Shown here piece after piece: positions 23,134 to 34,828 of a stretch of 64,000 nt of DNA. A program made the translations under genes and the position numbers. Origin of the DNA: Reticulascus tulasneorum (taxonomy: Eukaryota; Ascomycota; Sordariomycetes; Glomerellales; Reticulascaceae); the NCBI GenBank assembly GCA_001557505.1, contig LSAX01000006.1, forward strand, positions 682,001-746,000. The letters run 5' to 3'. The notes below the pieces were generated by a model. The model was not told the DNA's origin, made no database searches, and saw only the letters and a program-made list of their open reading frames with translations. How positions within the stretch are numbered: position 1 is the first letter of the stretch; each line of letters opens with the position of its first letter.

Positions 23134-25258
23134 ATGTGGTCGAGCATCATCCGCTACTTAGCAGTCGTTGCAGCCATCGCCCATCTTTGCCGAGGAATCA
23201 CTATTGAGCCATTTACTCCATTTGGTGGATTGGATCTAGCAAACAAAGCAATTGCTGGTTCAAATCTGACGTGGAATTATCTCGGCGTAAACGGGGATAC
23301 TGACAGCCTGGGAACTTTCACCGACGGCCCCCTTGGAATAGGAAATGGGGTCCTATTAACCACCGGACTCGCACTTAACGCTTTACCGGGGGCCAATCCA
23401 CGATTATCGTCTTCCCGTGGGAGGATTGGCGACGCGAGATGCAAAGGGGGTTTGAATGACAAAGATGCGGTGCGCGTGGACCTTCGGGTATTTGTCCCAG
23501 TTGGATTGCAACAGTTATCACTAAAATTCATCTTCGCGAGCTCTGAATTCGGATTAGGGTGGGTCGAAAATATTTCACAGACCACAGACCACAGACATGC
23601 ACACTAGCTAACAAAAAATAGCACGCGCGGTGATAACATGGGGATCTTTTTCGACGATCAGCAAATTGCGAAGGATAGTTTAGGAAATAGGATTACAGAC
23701 CTGTCTCCTGAGTTCGCGGCCGGAATAGCACTTACTCCACCGGGCAGTGGCACATCTTACCAAGGGTCCTCTTCGCTGATGACGCTGTTGATTCCAACAA
23801 ACTCTGGAACTCACAACTTTACGTTTATTGTCTGTGACGCTGTCGATGACACATTGGACTCGGCTCTTTTGTTCAGCTTCAACGACTCGATCTTTGGATC
23901 CGTCTTGACAAGCTCGTCTACGGGCTCGGATACTTCTACAACCACTTCCACAGCTACTTCCAGCCCATCTTCCACAGCTACCTCCCTCTTAACAACAATT
24001 ACTTCAAGCACTACGCTTACTACTTCCCTCCCAATGATAGACACTTCAAGTACCACTTCCGCAACCACTTCCGGGACGAATTCGATGACTACTTCTAGCA
24101 TTTCTTCTGGTACCCCTTTTACAATCTCATCTTTCACCTCGGCTACGACAAATTCAATAGCTATTACCAAGTCCACTGACCAAGTTTCTTCCACGCAAGC
24201 CAGCTCTTTGGCATCGGGACAACCGTCAAACTTACCTGTGATTGGGCGTTATGCCCACGCTGGATGCTTAGGATCATTTGCCAATTATCCGACCTTTCGC
24301 GCGCTCAGTACTGATGATGGAATGACTACTGTCATGTGCGTATCGATGGCTCAGGGACTAAAATATGCTGGAATTTTCAACAGGTATGTGCTGGCCGTCT
24401 CAAGGGCTGACAACGCGATTTGAATTTGACACTTTTATTAGGACCTGTTACGGGGCAGATACTCTCGATGGCGCAAGTTCCGTCGTGTCAGGCCGTTGTA
24501 ATTTATCCTGCCCTGGTAACAGACTACTCCTTTGCGGCGGGCTAACCGACTCGAACGTAACTTCTCTTGATCGACGGTCCCATGAGAAACTCTCTTTCGA
24601 TCGTCGCGACGCACCTTCCGGAATATTACTAACACTCTATGTGTTAATTGAGGACGTGGTCTTGGGGTCTCCGTCTCCGGTGATCGTAAACCCTAACAGC
24701 ATGACTATCGGGCCTGCTGTACCTATCAGCAAAACCATCACATCTTATGTCACGACGATAGTGTATACTACCATAGACACTGCCAACCCCGCTTCCTGGG
24801 CTATTGTTGAGTTCTGCACAACGTTAGAGTTCCATTTATGCGGTGGTTGTGCTGACGAGATAGCTCCAACCGTGGAGATGGCCACAGTGACGGCTGCCTG
24901 CGACGCTTGTGGAGCAAACGGGGAGGATTGGCATCTTCTCACGGTTCCAGCTGCTGCTATGGGCGCGTCAGCGACTGCTCCTGGCCATCCTGCTAAATTT
25001 GTTCACTTACTGAGCGGTCAGCCGGCTCGAACAGAGGATGGATATCTTCGACATCCACCCAGTCCTGAGATGGGATTATGGCGAGGTGCAACCACTTCAA
25101 GCTCATCCACGACGAGTCTCCAGTCAGGCGACGGCCTAGCGGGCAGTCCAAGACCAAACGTGGTTACGGTTTCTGGCGCAGGTACGCGTTGGCACATGAT
25201 AAGCAATATGTATCTTTTCCCCCTAGGATTCATCGGCGGTAGGATTTTGTTTGGGTGA
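23134..25258 (+). CDS. Cell-surface protein: choice-of-anchor-L-like domain + Ser/Thr region + WSC domain
   Basis: Exons 23134-23558, 23622-24383 and 24442-25258 give 667 residues. Signal peptide 1-21. Residues about 22-231 match the choice-of-anchor-L pattern known mainly from bacterial secreted proteins: LTWNYLGVNGDTDSLGTFTD, GIGNGVLLTTG, LSLKFIFASSEFG, then DNMGIFFDDQQIA formed across intron 1, and HNFTFIVCDAVDDTLDSALLF. A Thr/Ser-rich stretch (about 235-335) is a likely O-glycosylated stalk. A WSC-type cysteine module follows, GCLGSF to CPGNRLLLCGG, with intron 2 inside it. The C-terminal part has TTTSSSS-like linkers, a Cys-rich CGGCADE/CDACGANG patch and a weak hydrophobic end that may be a GPI signal. 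Function likely adhesion or wall binding; not proven. Confidence 0.78.
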
Positions 25259-25302
25259 AGCCCCTTCGTGTATATTTTAGGCAGTTCACTTCTCTGTCAG
25301 AT

Positions 25303-26969
25303 ATGCCTTGGGTCGTCTGGCAGTCGGCGGTTGAATTCAGGTAAGTTTCATTGACTCCTAGTCTGCAGCCCTGTGCTGCGTGGTTTGAACCAGCTTGATC
25401 GTGGCGCTCGTGGTGGACCGAGTGGCGCCGTTACTAGCAGCCACCAGCGCTTATGAGGCACGTGGGGTCGGTCCGTCAACCCCTCAAAGCCACTCGGCCT
25501 CCTGTTTGAAATGGGCGGACCGAACGCCTCAGCTGAAAAACAGAATAACCCCCGAAACATAATTACCCCTTTCTTACTTCCGTTCTTCAGCAAAATTCGC
25601 CGCGAACCCAGAGCCTCAGTAGCCAAACTTGTTGGGAATGAGACCAAATGAGCCAACCGGACCCACCGGGCCTCAAATACTGCAAGCTGGATTACAAGCG
25701 CTTCGATTATTTCGTGCAGCACGTTTCTGATGGAAGACTAGCTGGAAACACGATGCAAGCACATGGCCTCTGGATTATGCTTACACAATCACCATCGGTG
25801 GATGCTTCTTCGGGTTGTTGATACACTTTGTACTTCACTGTTGTGGGATTCAGCGTGATCCAGGATTTATTTGTATAATGTCTTTCTCTTTGCAGCTCTG
25901 ATCTATGCTCCATCGTCCATTTTCTTGGCCAGCTATTACTGTCAGGACCTGGACCTTAGCAGGGTTGAAGATATCTTCGGCGTTGGTGCCTATATCAGCT
26001 GGGTCCTCACCGCCGTCAGCACATTCCTACAACACGAGCTGCGGGCTGCTGGCGTCTTCTATCATTCTACCTCTAACATTCGAGACCAACCGCCGTCTCA
26101 GGACGAGAGCCGACCTGCAACAAGAATCAGGTCAATAACCGGTTACGCGCGCCGTATCGTTGATATCTTGGTCCCGAAGGAAGTGGCTTCTTCCTCACGA
26201 CATGCGTCGTCATTGTAAATTACATTGTCAAAGCCAAATCCGGGGAGTCGGGCCTCGTGGCGGAGGCTCCGGAGAGGGTGCTATGCTACGCTGTCATCTA
26301 TATATCCTACCTCATTCTAGGCGCTGCCCGTCTAGAGACGAACTCTGAGCGCAGGAAATGGAGGCTGGCTTGTTGGTGGATCCTTCATGTGACGTCCGCT
26401 CTAACGGCTGCCTGGGCAAGTTCCTCCTTAGATATATACCTCCTTCCTCCCTCGGATTTATGTTTCTCTCCGCTCTATTTGTTGTGAGGGTCTTCCTAGG
26501 GTATAGAGAGGAGGATCCCGAGATTAGTAGATTCTTGTTGATTTTCCAAATTGTGTCTACGAATAGTCTGGCATTTGTAGTTGACAGCGGTCGGCGGCAG
26601 CCATTTTTTGGACTCGTATGAACGCTACCCCGAAGAGATGAAACAGAAATGCGGCTATTCATACTCGTTGTCTCCGCTCTCCACGCAGGGACTGTCGCAA
26701 TGGGTCAGGCTCTTTGCTTGGGACTGACTCTGGTCTCGCTTGCCGTGTTTATTATTCCCGGGGTTGAGGGAGCCATGCGAGATCTAGGCAAAAGGGCTTG
26801 GAGTGCGGCTAGGCAGCTATTGTCAAGAATACATGTTTGTGAGGTAGATGCAGACGGCATCGAACTAGGCCCTCAACCATCATCCAGTGACACGGAGAAC
26901 GCGGGGGATGAAGAGTCTGGGTTCGACCCGGGTGACCACGACAGCGATCTATTACTCAATGAGGTGTAG
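25303..26969 (+). CDS. Polytopic membrane protein of unknown family, possible frameshift
   Basis: Not recognised. Coherent pieces suggest exons near 25303-25340, 25742-25839 (or -25842), 25896-26130, 26184-about 26450, about 26450-26589 and 26647-26969. They encode eight or so hydrophobic segments, for example ITIGGCFFGLLIHFVLH, GAYISWVLTAVSTFL, FFLTTCVVIVNYIV, VLCYAVIYISYLILG, FMFLSALFVVRVFLG and ISRFLLIFQIVSTNSLAF, and an acidic tail (DTENAGDEESGFDPGD). The acceptor TTTGCAG at 25895 is strong. Exon 1 is only inferred, and its intron would be 401 nt. Between about 26390 and 26460 the frame moves by one base within a CT-rich run, with no normal-sized intron to explain it: either a frameshift mutation, an assembly error or a very short intron. 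It begins 45 bp after the WSC gene. Confidence 0.45.
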
Positions 26970-27784
26970 TGAGTTGGTGTAGAATACCTGGCAAATCATA
27001 ATGAGATAATAGACGAGGGCGGAATATTTGTTAGCGGTATCTTAGCTGCGATGCTCGCCACGCTCTGATGAAGCACGCCATTGTCTACATGAACAAGACA
27101 ATCTGTAAAAATTAGCTGAATGGCCAGCAATTGAGGTTTCATCACTGTGATCCCCATTGCTTCGTCTCATCATCAACTTCCCAGGCTTCTACTTTGGCTG
27201 GTAGATCTGGCGCAACCGGAGAGTCAGCATGCCAACCGATGCTTACTCCCGCCCGTATGTTGCCAGGCGGTCTCAGTTCTCCCGCCGCGCTCCAAGGTTG
27301 AGGAGAGCGTAAAGCGGCAAAGCTCCAATAAGCAATGCTCACCTGTCTTAGTCAATCGCTGTATTGAGGTAAGTAAGGTAAGCTGAAGAAACCCCACGAG
27401 TAAGCCTAGGGAGACGGGATCACTTCGATTGGCGGACAAGACTCCATACCCGGCGCCGACAGTACATACAGTGCCCGTGGTGGTTGAAACGGTATGCGGG
27501 GCTGTGGGGTCTTCCCCTCCAGAAGGTAATTATGGAACTAGATACGTAGACCCACAGAAAAACTTATTCCATCCATCCATGCCCCTGGTCTGCAATGGGT
27601 CCCCGAGCGTTTCCTTACGACCCCCGTAGGGCTGCAGCTAAAATTCCGCGCTGATTACGAATACGGAGTCGCTGACGGGCTGATACATTAATCGGACGAT
27701 GGACCTTGTGCGATTCATTCATTTCCTCTGTCTCCCTCCGAAGGATTACGACTTCCTCACCTCAATCGAGGTCGTTGATCCACC
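26970..27784. other. Intergenic
   Basis: About 0.8 kb. Short frames at 27142-27439 on both strands are unsupported. It holds the P450 promoter. Confidence 0.55.
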
Positions 27785-29569
27785 ATGGCAGCCAGTCTTC
27801 ACGAGCAGCTGTTCGAAGCGATGACCACTGGTCGGGTCATTGCCGCAATCTTCCTGTTCTTGGCCGGATCCCTCGTCGTCGATTTCACCTGGAAGCCGAC
27901 ATACCCGAGCCAAATACCTACCGTTGGATACGGAAAAGGAACGATAGCCGGCATCAAGAACTTCTTTGGGTATATCATACACTATCGGGACTGGGTCAAG
28001 GACGGGTACGAGAAGGTAACGTCGCCACATGCCGAGACAGCGTGACTGGTGGGGAAGAAACACGCTGACAGGCAAACAAATGAACAGTACTCCAAGCATG
28101 GCCGAGCTTTCATCGTCCCCTCCACCGCAAGTCGACCTCCAGACATCGTCCTGCCACGATCCCAAACCATGTGGTTGTTCGAACACCCCGACGACGAAGT
28201 GTCCACGCACCAGGCGCACAACGCGATCCTCTACAGCGAGTATAACTTCCTCGGCAAGGCGTACTCGGACGATGTCTTCCATACCAAGGTGATACACAAG
28301 AGCTTGGCTCGTCATCTGAATGTCCTGATCCCCGGCATGGAAGAGGAGGTAAATCACTCGGTGGACGACGTGTTTGGAACCGACACGGAAGAATGGAAGA
28401 CGGTCAATCTGTGGGATGCATGGCTCGGCATCGTGCCCAAAGTGACAAACCGAATGCTCATTGGAGAGGGTGTGTGTCGAAGCGAGAAGCTGAAGGATTC
28501 CATGGTTGCTTTTGTGGATATCGTGGTCCGAAACTGCTTCTTGCTGAACATGGTACCCAAAATCATACACCCGGTTGTTGCGCCGCTATTCACGCTACCC
28601 AACTGGTGTCAGTGGCGTGCCGCAGCGAAAGTCGTCCTGCCCACAATAAAAAAGCGGCTCCATGACATGGAATTGAAAGATGCTGGGGATCCTGCTTATG
28701 AAGACTGGGCTCCACCTGAGGATTTCATCACCTGGACCATTCGACTCGCCAAAATCGAGGGGAAGCTCTCGGAGCTTGATCCTTACAACATATCGAAGCG
28801 CCTGCTCCCAATCGAGTTTGCTGCAATTCATACAACAGTTCTCACCGGCCACAGCATTGTTCTAGATCTCTTATCCTCCGACCCGTCCAGAGGCTACGTT
28901 GAAGGGATCAAGGAGGAAGCAGCACGCGTGCTCAAGGAGGAAGGCGGCCATTGGACCAAAAACGGACTCTCGCGCCTATACCGTCTCGATAGTGCGATTC
29001 GGGAGAGTCAGCGGCTGAGCAACTTCTCTACTACACTCGTAGAGCGCAAGGTCATCGCAAAGGAGGGAATAACCAACGAACACGAGGGATGGCATGTCCC
29101 ATATGGCACCTTCATCACATTGAACCTGGAGGGCGTGCATCATGACCAGGACCTCTATGCAGATGCGAATGGTTACGATGCCTTTAGGACGTCGAGGCAG
29201 AGGGAGGAATACGAGTTGAAGGCACCGGAGAAGAAGGATCCGAATGAGTTGATGAGGTTAAAGAAGCTAGGGATGGTCACAACTAGCGATATGCACCTGG
29301 CATTCGGGCATGGACGTCACGCATGGTATGTCTAAACCCCAAACCATTGGACAGCGCGTGCTCTTGGGAGGGAGAAAAAGCTAACCGGATGCAGTCCTGG
29401 CCGTTTCTTCGTTGCTCACGAGCTGAAGATGGTTATTGCGAACTTATTGCTGAACTACGAGATAAAGCCAATTGCGGAACGACCAAAGCCTCAGTGGATT
29501 GGTGCTACCATTATCCCACCACTGGCAGCGTCGATACAGATCAGGAAGAGGAAGGATGTAAAAATATGA
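27785..29569 (+). CDS. Cytochrome P450 monooxygenase
   Basis: ER-anchored heme monooxygenase of 547 residues, from exons 27785-28015, 28088-29325 and 29395-29569. The second intron cuts just before the heme cysteine codon; splicing restores FGHGRHACPGRFF with Cys490 as thiolate ligand. The K-helix ExxR is Glu383-Ser-Gln-Arg386, and the I-helix region reads FAAIHTTVLTGHSIVLDLL, with His-Thr-Thr in place of the usual A/G-G-x-D/E-T-T. An N-terminal hydrophobic anchor (RVIAAIFLFLAGSLVVDF) precedes a proline-containing hinge. The overall pattern is that of the fungal P450 group that includes ent-kaurene-oxidase-like and indole-diterpene P450s. No terpene synthase, prenyltransferase or other backbone gene is near, so the substrate is unknown. 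Confidence 0.93.
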
Positions 29570-30717
29570 GATTCAGGGTTAGTGGTTGATTTTTAGAGCT
29601 GCATTGATGAGCGTGGCGTTGGTTTGTGTTTGTTGCTAGTTTTAATTGCTAGATTTTAGACATCAAAGACTCTTTCACCTTGATTTCGGGATGGTTTGTA
29701 GCATATGACGTTGAACTTCATGCCTGTGACATATGTTGGGTCTCGCATAGTTACTCCATGTGAGGGTGACCAGCAACAAGTCTGACATGGTCTTACAAAT
29801 GTGGACGTGTTCAGCATGGGAGGAGAACTAATTAGCATTCTCCTCCTGCTGATGTTTACTGCTTTCGCCAGCCTCCGATGGTCCTTAGCCGAGACTCATC
29901 TCCATGTGTCTTGTGCTTGTCAACTTTCACTGCCAAATCATATTTCCAAGTCAGATAGCGTTATTAATTGTTGTTTTCTTCAAAGGCTTGGCAACGCATG
30001 CTTAATTATCAAAAGCAATGCCGGCGGTGGAAGCTGGTGGGTTTTTGGCCTTTCGCTTGCTCCATGGCTGCACTTGAACGCACAACCCAATTCATCCACT
30101 GGCTCTAATTTGAATGTCTAGTACTTTAGAGTGATCTTCCACGTCGATTAATTCCAATATCGTGTTCCATAGCTTATAATTCTCTGTGGCAGGCAAGCCA
30201 GCAGCATGCAGTGCATTGCCCTGCAGCGCCCCTTGGACTATCATCGTGAATTCTTGGTTGTATTCACCCGGCAAACCCGCCGATGTTCTTCGGCTTCGTC
30301 CTTGAAACATATCACAGTACCTAGGGAAAGGGCGACATGATATACCACCGTGAGTTGATGCACTGGGCCATAAAGGCCATCATATTGCATGCTTCATCCT
30401 CTACCTTCCAAGTCATGGAATTACCCAGGCACTGAAGCAGACTACAGTGTATTACTTACCGTGCGATCAGACTATTCGCACGGTGCTGTAGTCGTGGTTT
30501 CCCAGTATCTTCATCATCTTGCATGGCCGCCGTCACTGCTATCTTCTCTCCAGCTTCAGCTTTCCAACTGAAACAAACAAAGATCACTGCCTCTATCATC
30601 TCCTCCCGATACCACCCGTTCATCATTCCCAAAGCTTCTATCAATCACTCCTTTTGTCTGTTCTTCAACAGCTGGCGGCTCTCATCTCCTTCGCCACATC
30701 ATCAGACCGTCACCGAT
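29570..30717. other. Intergenic, tandem genes
   Basis: About 1.15 kb between the P450 and the GT15 gene. Frames at 29801-30121 (+) and 30092-30310 (-) lack any support. The GT15 frame is open back to 30523, but its likely start is at 30718. Confidence 0.55.
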
Positions 30718-32221
30718 ATGCCAGGCCAGCAGCCCATGAACACCCTTGGTGTGTCACACCTGCGTCTGATATGTGTTCTTCTTCTCTTCCTGAGCCTTTT
30801 TCGCGCTACGATCGGAGTTTCCAACAATGCTCTCGGTCGCGATCCAGCACCGCGAGCGGCACTCGTTGCACTTGTCAAGGACTCCCAACTCGAAGCCATG
30901 GTCTCGTCCATTCAGCAACTAGAAGCCCGCTTCAATAAACGATATCAGTATGACTGGGTCTTCTTCAGTGATGAGAACCTCGGAGAGGAGTTCAGACGTG
31001 CCACGTCCAACGCCACCACCGCAACATGCAACTACGAAGTCATCCCGCAACAGCACTGGAGTGTCCCTAGCTGGGTCGACTCACGGCGCTTTGAAGCTGG
31101 TTTGGACTTGATGTAGGGCATCGGAGCCAACAAAGCTGATATCAGAACTTATCATCACATGCATCGCTGGAATGCTGGACTCTTTGCACGAGAGAAGCGT
31201 CTCAAGTCGTACGACTGGTTCTGGAAGGTTGAGCCAGGTGTAAGATCATCCATGTACTCTACTCAGGAAGTGTTGCCATTTTGGGTGCTGACAAGTATCT
31301 TAGACGCAATATACCCGCGATATCGAGTTTGACGTCTTCCGCCACATGCGAAACAAGAACATTGCCTATGGTGTGAATAAGGCAGTCCTTGATGATATTA
31401 CCGGCTCGCATTCCCTCTGGCAGACCACCAGGACGTTTCTGCAAACGCACCAAGACCTAGTTCAGCCAGAAGTCGTTACTTGGGTGTTGAACAAGTCGAG
31501 CGACGAGTATGACGAACCGCATCCCGACAACGAGATTCAAGACGAGTTTGCCGACCTCACTGACGACTTCGGCGTAAACCAAAAGAGAACACTTAACATC
31601 AATGAAGATGGTGGTGCACCTCCCGGCTCTAGCCCAATGGCTGATAAGAAGCAGTGTGTGCCCGATGTTGTTGCGGATTATTACTCGACACGGCTCAGTT
31701 CAAGCTACAACAGGCGCAACCTCGACCCACCCATCGAAGTCGGCTCCCTTCGTTTCTTCCGCAGCAACGAGCATAGCACCTTTTTCGACCACCTAGATGC
31801 CTCCGGTGGCTTCTACTACCAGATTTATGGTGACGTACCTGTTCATACAATCAGTGCCGGCATGTTCCTGCCTAAGACCAGTCTATGGATGTTTGGAGTT
31901 CCGGGTTGTCACCTGCACGGGGAGGGACAGTGTCCTCCAGTTCCGCGCCCCCCTCAATTCCCAGACACCCAAGTGGGCAGTGGGTTTTTGGCTGACTTCG
32001 TCGGCAGTCAATGGTTCGGAGCAAATAGCGGCTGCCTTGCTGGATCGGGAGACTGGGCGGGCTACTTAGCGGCATACCATTGCTTCTGGGACTGGATTGT
32101 TGCGGAGTTTGCAACACATCAGCCTTCCCCAATGCTCGGTCATACGGCTATCGACGAGAGGAGCTTTCAACTCATGCCGAAACGGCGTGGAAGCCGGCCA
32201 GCTTGTCTCGCATCACAATAG
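30718..32221 (+). pseudogene. GT15 (KRE2/MNT1/KTR-type) alpha-1,2-mannosyltransferase, interrupted by in-frame TAG
   Basis: Type II Golgi mannosyltransferase-like gene. Exons 30718-31239 and 31304-32221 (GTAAGA...TAG intron, GCTGAC branch point) form 501-codon-scale coherent coding, but codon 133 (31114-31116) is TAG in the middle of a conserved stretch (RRFEAGLDLM / GIGANKADIRTY). Family signatures on both sides: VALVKDSQLEAMVSSIQQLE, YDWVFFSDE, MHRWNAGLFAREKRL, YDWFWKVEPGTQYTRDIEFD, and GGFYYQIYGDVPVHTISAGMFL. An N-terminal membrane anchor (LRLICVLLLFLSLFRATIG) is present. The catalytic neighbourhood usually written CHFWSNFEIG is diverged here to RNLDPPIEVG: the presumed Glu nucleophile is kept, but the Cys-His-Phe-Trp is lost. 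It looks like a decaying paralogue; assembly error or readthrough remain possible. Confidence 0.8.
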
Positions 32222-33183
32222 CCCAGACGATGAGTAACGACAGATTAATACTCATTATGAGCTACGGCTGCGAATGGCATTGCGTATTTGGGTTCTGAAA
32301 TTTTGTACTTGTTTAAGCTCAAACCGTCTTCTATCGCAAGTAGTCAACAGACTAGATGGAATGATAACCTAGAGTACCATACTTGCCGAACTTGGCCAAG
32401 TCCCCACCCGTGATGCCCTAGGCCCTCTCCTATTGGTGTCTTCTCTGTACGTCCTTCATAAGGTGGCATTGTGAATTGAAGTTGAGATCTCGCCAGCTTG
32501 ACTGCCCAACTCTTGTTCAAGCGGCGGTTAGCAAACATCTTAGCGATTCTATACCGTCGCGATTCCAAAGTATTTGCAGGCCACGCATAGACCCTACGTA
32601 GCAACTCACCGCCATCGGTGTCGTTGACGGCGACAGAGCACCGAGTATTCGTGTTCTCATTCAGCCGGACGAAAGGGTGGTGCACCGTGGCGAGTTCTCC
32701 TATCGCAACATGCGGAGACGAATCTTCGGTGGACAGAGAAGGCTCGCATGTTTCATTATTAGAGACTTAGCTGGCACTGACGAGCTTGCAGAACCAGAAT
32801 AGGCGGCAATTTGGACGTGGGGCACAGCTTGCGGGGACGAACGCAATCCGGCTTGCTGCCATTGCTAACGCACTCAACACCTCCCGTTTACTGCATGATC
32901 AGCATGGCCAAACATCATCCTTGTCGAGGGAACACCGCACACCCTGCCAAAGACTGCTGCAGAGTTAATATTATCGTAGCACATCAAGACCAGAGCAAAA
33001 TCAAAGCAAATAAACACCCAACGCCAATCTTATTGCTTTCTGCAAGACTATGTCAGTGGTGGGTATTCCGGTCTCTGTCCTGGCTCCAAATCAAAGCTAC
33101 AATTTCAACGCTCGCTCGCTCTTTTCCACAACCATTGACGCGCATTGATTGATAAACCCAGAACAATCACTGTGGGGGCTACT
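32222..33183. other. Intergenic between convergent genes
   Basis: About 0.96 kb between the GT15 gene and the bestrophin-like gene. A 113-codon frame at 32344-32685 (-) has no recognisable content and is not called. Confidence 0.55.
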
Positions 33184-34828
33184 CTACACTCGCTTCTCGG
33201 GGGAATTCTCCTCGATTGCCTCAGCCGGGTCCTTGCCATGTTCGAGAGCGCGGGCCTCCTCCTCCAGTATCTCGGTGATCTTCTGCTTCTGTGCAGTTGG
33301 TTTGTCCTTCAATGTGGTGCGGATGCCTATTGCAGCCTGGTTAGCTCACCGTTTCAACTACTTCGTCACGTCGAGGTGGTGGGCGAACTGCGCTACTTAC
33401 TGTCTAGATCCCGGCTGTTCCAGCTGTTGTAACCAGCCAGGCTGAGCGGCCAAAGAACCATGTTGTCATCGCGATGGACAAAATCCTCTGCCTTTTGAGG
33501 GCGCTTGCTGATGAGCATGTCGAGCTCCATGGCCAGGCTGTTGCAGTAACGGTCGAGGTCGAGGTCATTGACGTCTCGGCCGAAGGGGTTCTCGATTTCG
33601 CGTCCAATGGCAGCTATACCGAGGATGATATATGCAGCCACAATGGTACCGGGGATGGCGATCCAGTCGAGAGTGGAGTAGAGCTGGAAGGGGAGGACAA
33701 GGACGTAGAGCCAGGTGATCTGAGAGATGGCAATGTTGTAAGCGGCGGGGAGAGGTGTCATCAGAATACGCTCGCAACCAGTCAGGGTGTCGGCCATGAT
33801 GCCGAGGGAGTTGATGGCCACAGTTTGCATGCAGGAGGTCTTGAGAGTTTCGTTCTGGATGATGCTCTCCAGATATGAGCTGAGGTAGTTTAGAACCTCG
33901 AGCGGGAGATGACCGTGATGCTTATTAGACTTCTTGATCTTTTTCATGGGATTGTCTTCGGCGCCTGGGACTCCAAGGTACGCGGCCCAGGTCTTGACAG
34001 CGGCCTTGTTCTTGGCCGGGGGTGCATTGGGCTCGTGCGCGCTCTTCGCAAAAGTGTCGAGGTTTTCGATAAGAGACTTGAGATCCTTGTAGTCGTACTC
34101 GGGCTCGAAGCGGAGCTTGTGCTTCATGGAGATACAGAAGGCGAGAATGAGGTTCATGGCGGTGCTGGAGAGGTCAGAGAAATGTCTCCTGAGAGTTCAT
34201 CTCGACCTACAGTTTGCCAAGGAGATCCTCCTTCCCGAGATCACCCTCTCGTTCTTTCGCATGGATCCAAAAGACACGGCTAAGATTTCGCGCGGTGAGA
34301 GTCAACTGAGCCCAGTACCTGGCGTGGGTTAGCAGGCTGTTTCTAGATCTGCCTCTCTGCGGTCTGCTCACTTGCGGCCCTCGTTATATCGTTCATATGC
34401 GGTCGACGAGCGGAAACTCAGGGACAAACCGACGACGAAACCCAGAACGGTGAGGAGAGTGCTTGATATGCCCACTGAGATCATGTCAGCCGAAATTTCG
34501 CGGCTACGTGTGGCCGGAAAGCACTTACAATCGTACACGCGCTTGGAGATGAGTGTAACTGCAGTTGCCCACCCGGCAACAAACAGCAAAGGCAGAATCA
34601 TCTTGGGCAGGACGGAGCCGTGCATACGGAGCCAATATGGCAGGTCGGAATGCTTGGACGAGTCCATAGGACCACTCTGTAGAGGATTAACCCGAGTCCG
34701 CGATCTGATGACTAGGATGCGCCATTGCTCACAAAGTAATTGTCCAGATCTATGGAGTCGTCCGTGTTGGCCCTCTTCGGGGCCGGTGGACGCGCCGTCG
34801 TGCCATTGGTGCTGCTTCCTGCCGCCAT
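33184..34828 (-). CDS. Bestrophin/UPF0187-like anion channel
   Basis: Membrane channel family protein of 453 residues. Six exons were resolved: 34733-34828, 34529-34676, 34372-34474, 34211-34318, 33401-34164 and 33184-33326, all in frame with GT-AG introns. The fungal bestrophin-like pattern is clear: LPYWLRMHGSVLPKMILPL, then LTVLGFVVGLSLSFRSSTA, YERYNEGRK-YWAQL formed across intron 3, FWIHAKEREGDLGKEDLLG, and LDWIAIPGTIVAAYIILGI with the IENPFGRDVNDLDLD motif that closes the family. The N-terminus (32 residues) is polar; the last exon is a charged Glu/Lys tail. Predicted chloride/anion conductance comes from family knowledge only. The start at 34828 is supported by the in-frame exon 1 to exon 2 join (DNYF-SGPMDSS). 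Confidence 0.92.

Noticed and set aside
32344..32685. 113-codon minus-strand frame between GT15 and the bestrophin-like gene
   Set aside because: No recognisable motif or signal; lies in the convergent 3' flanks of two genes.
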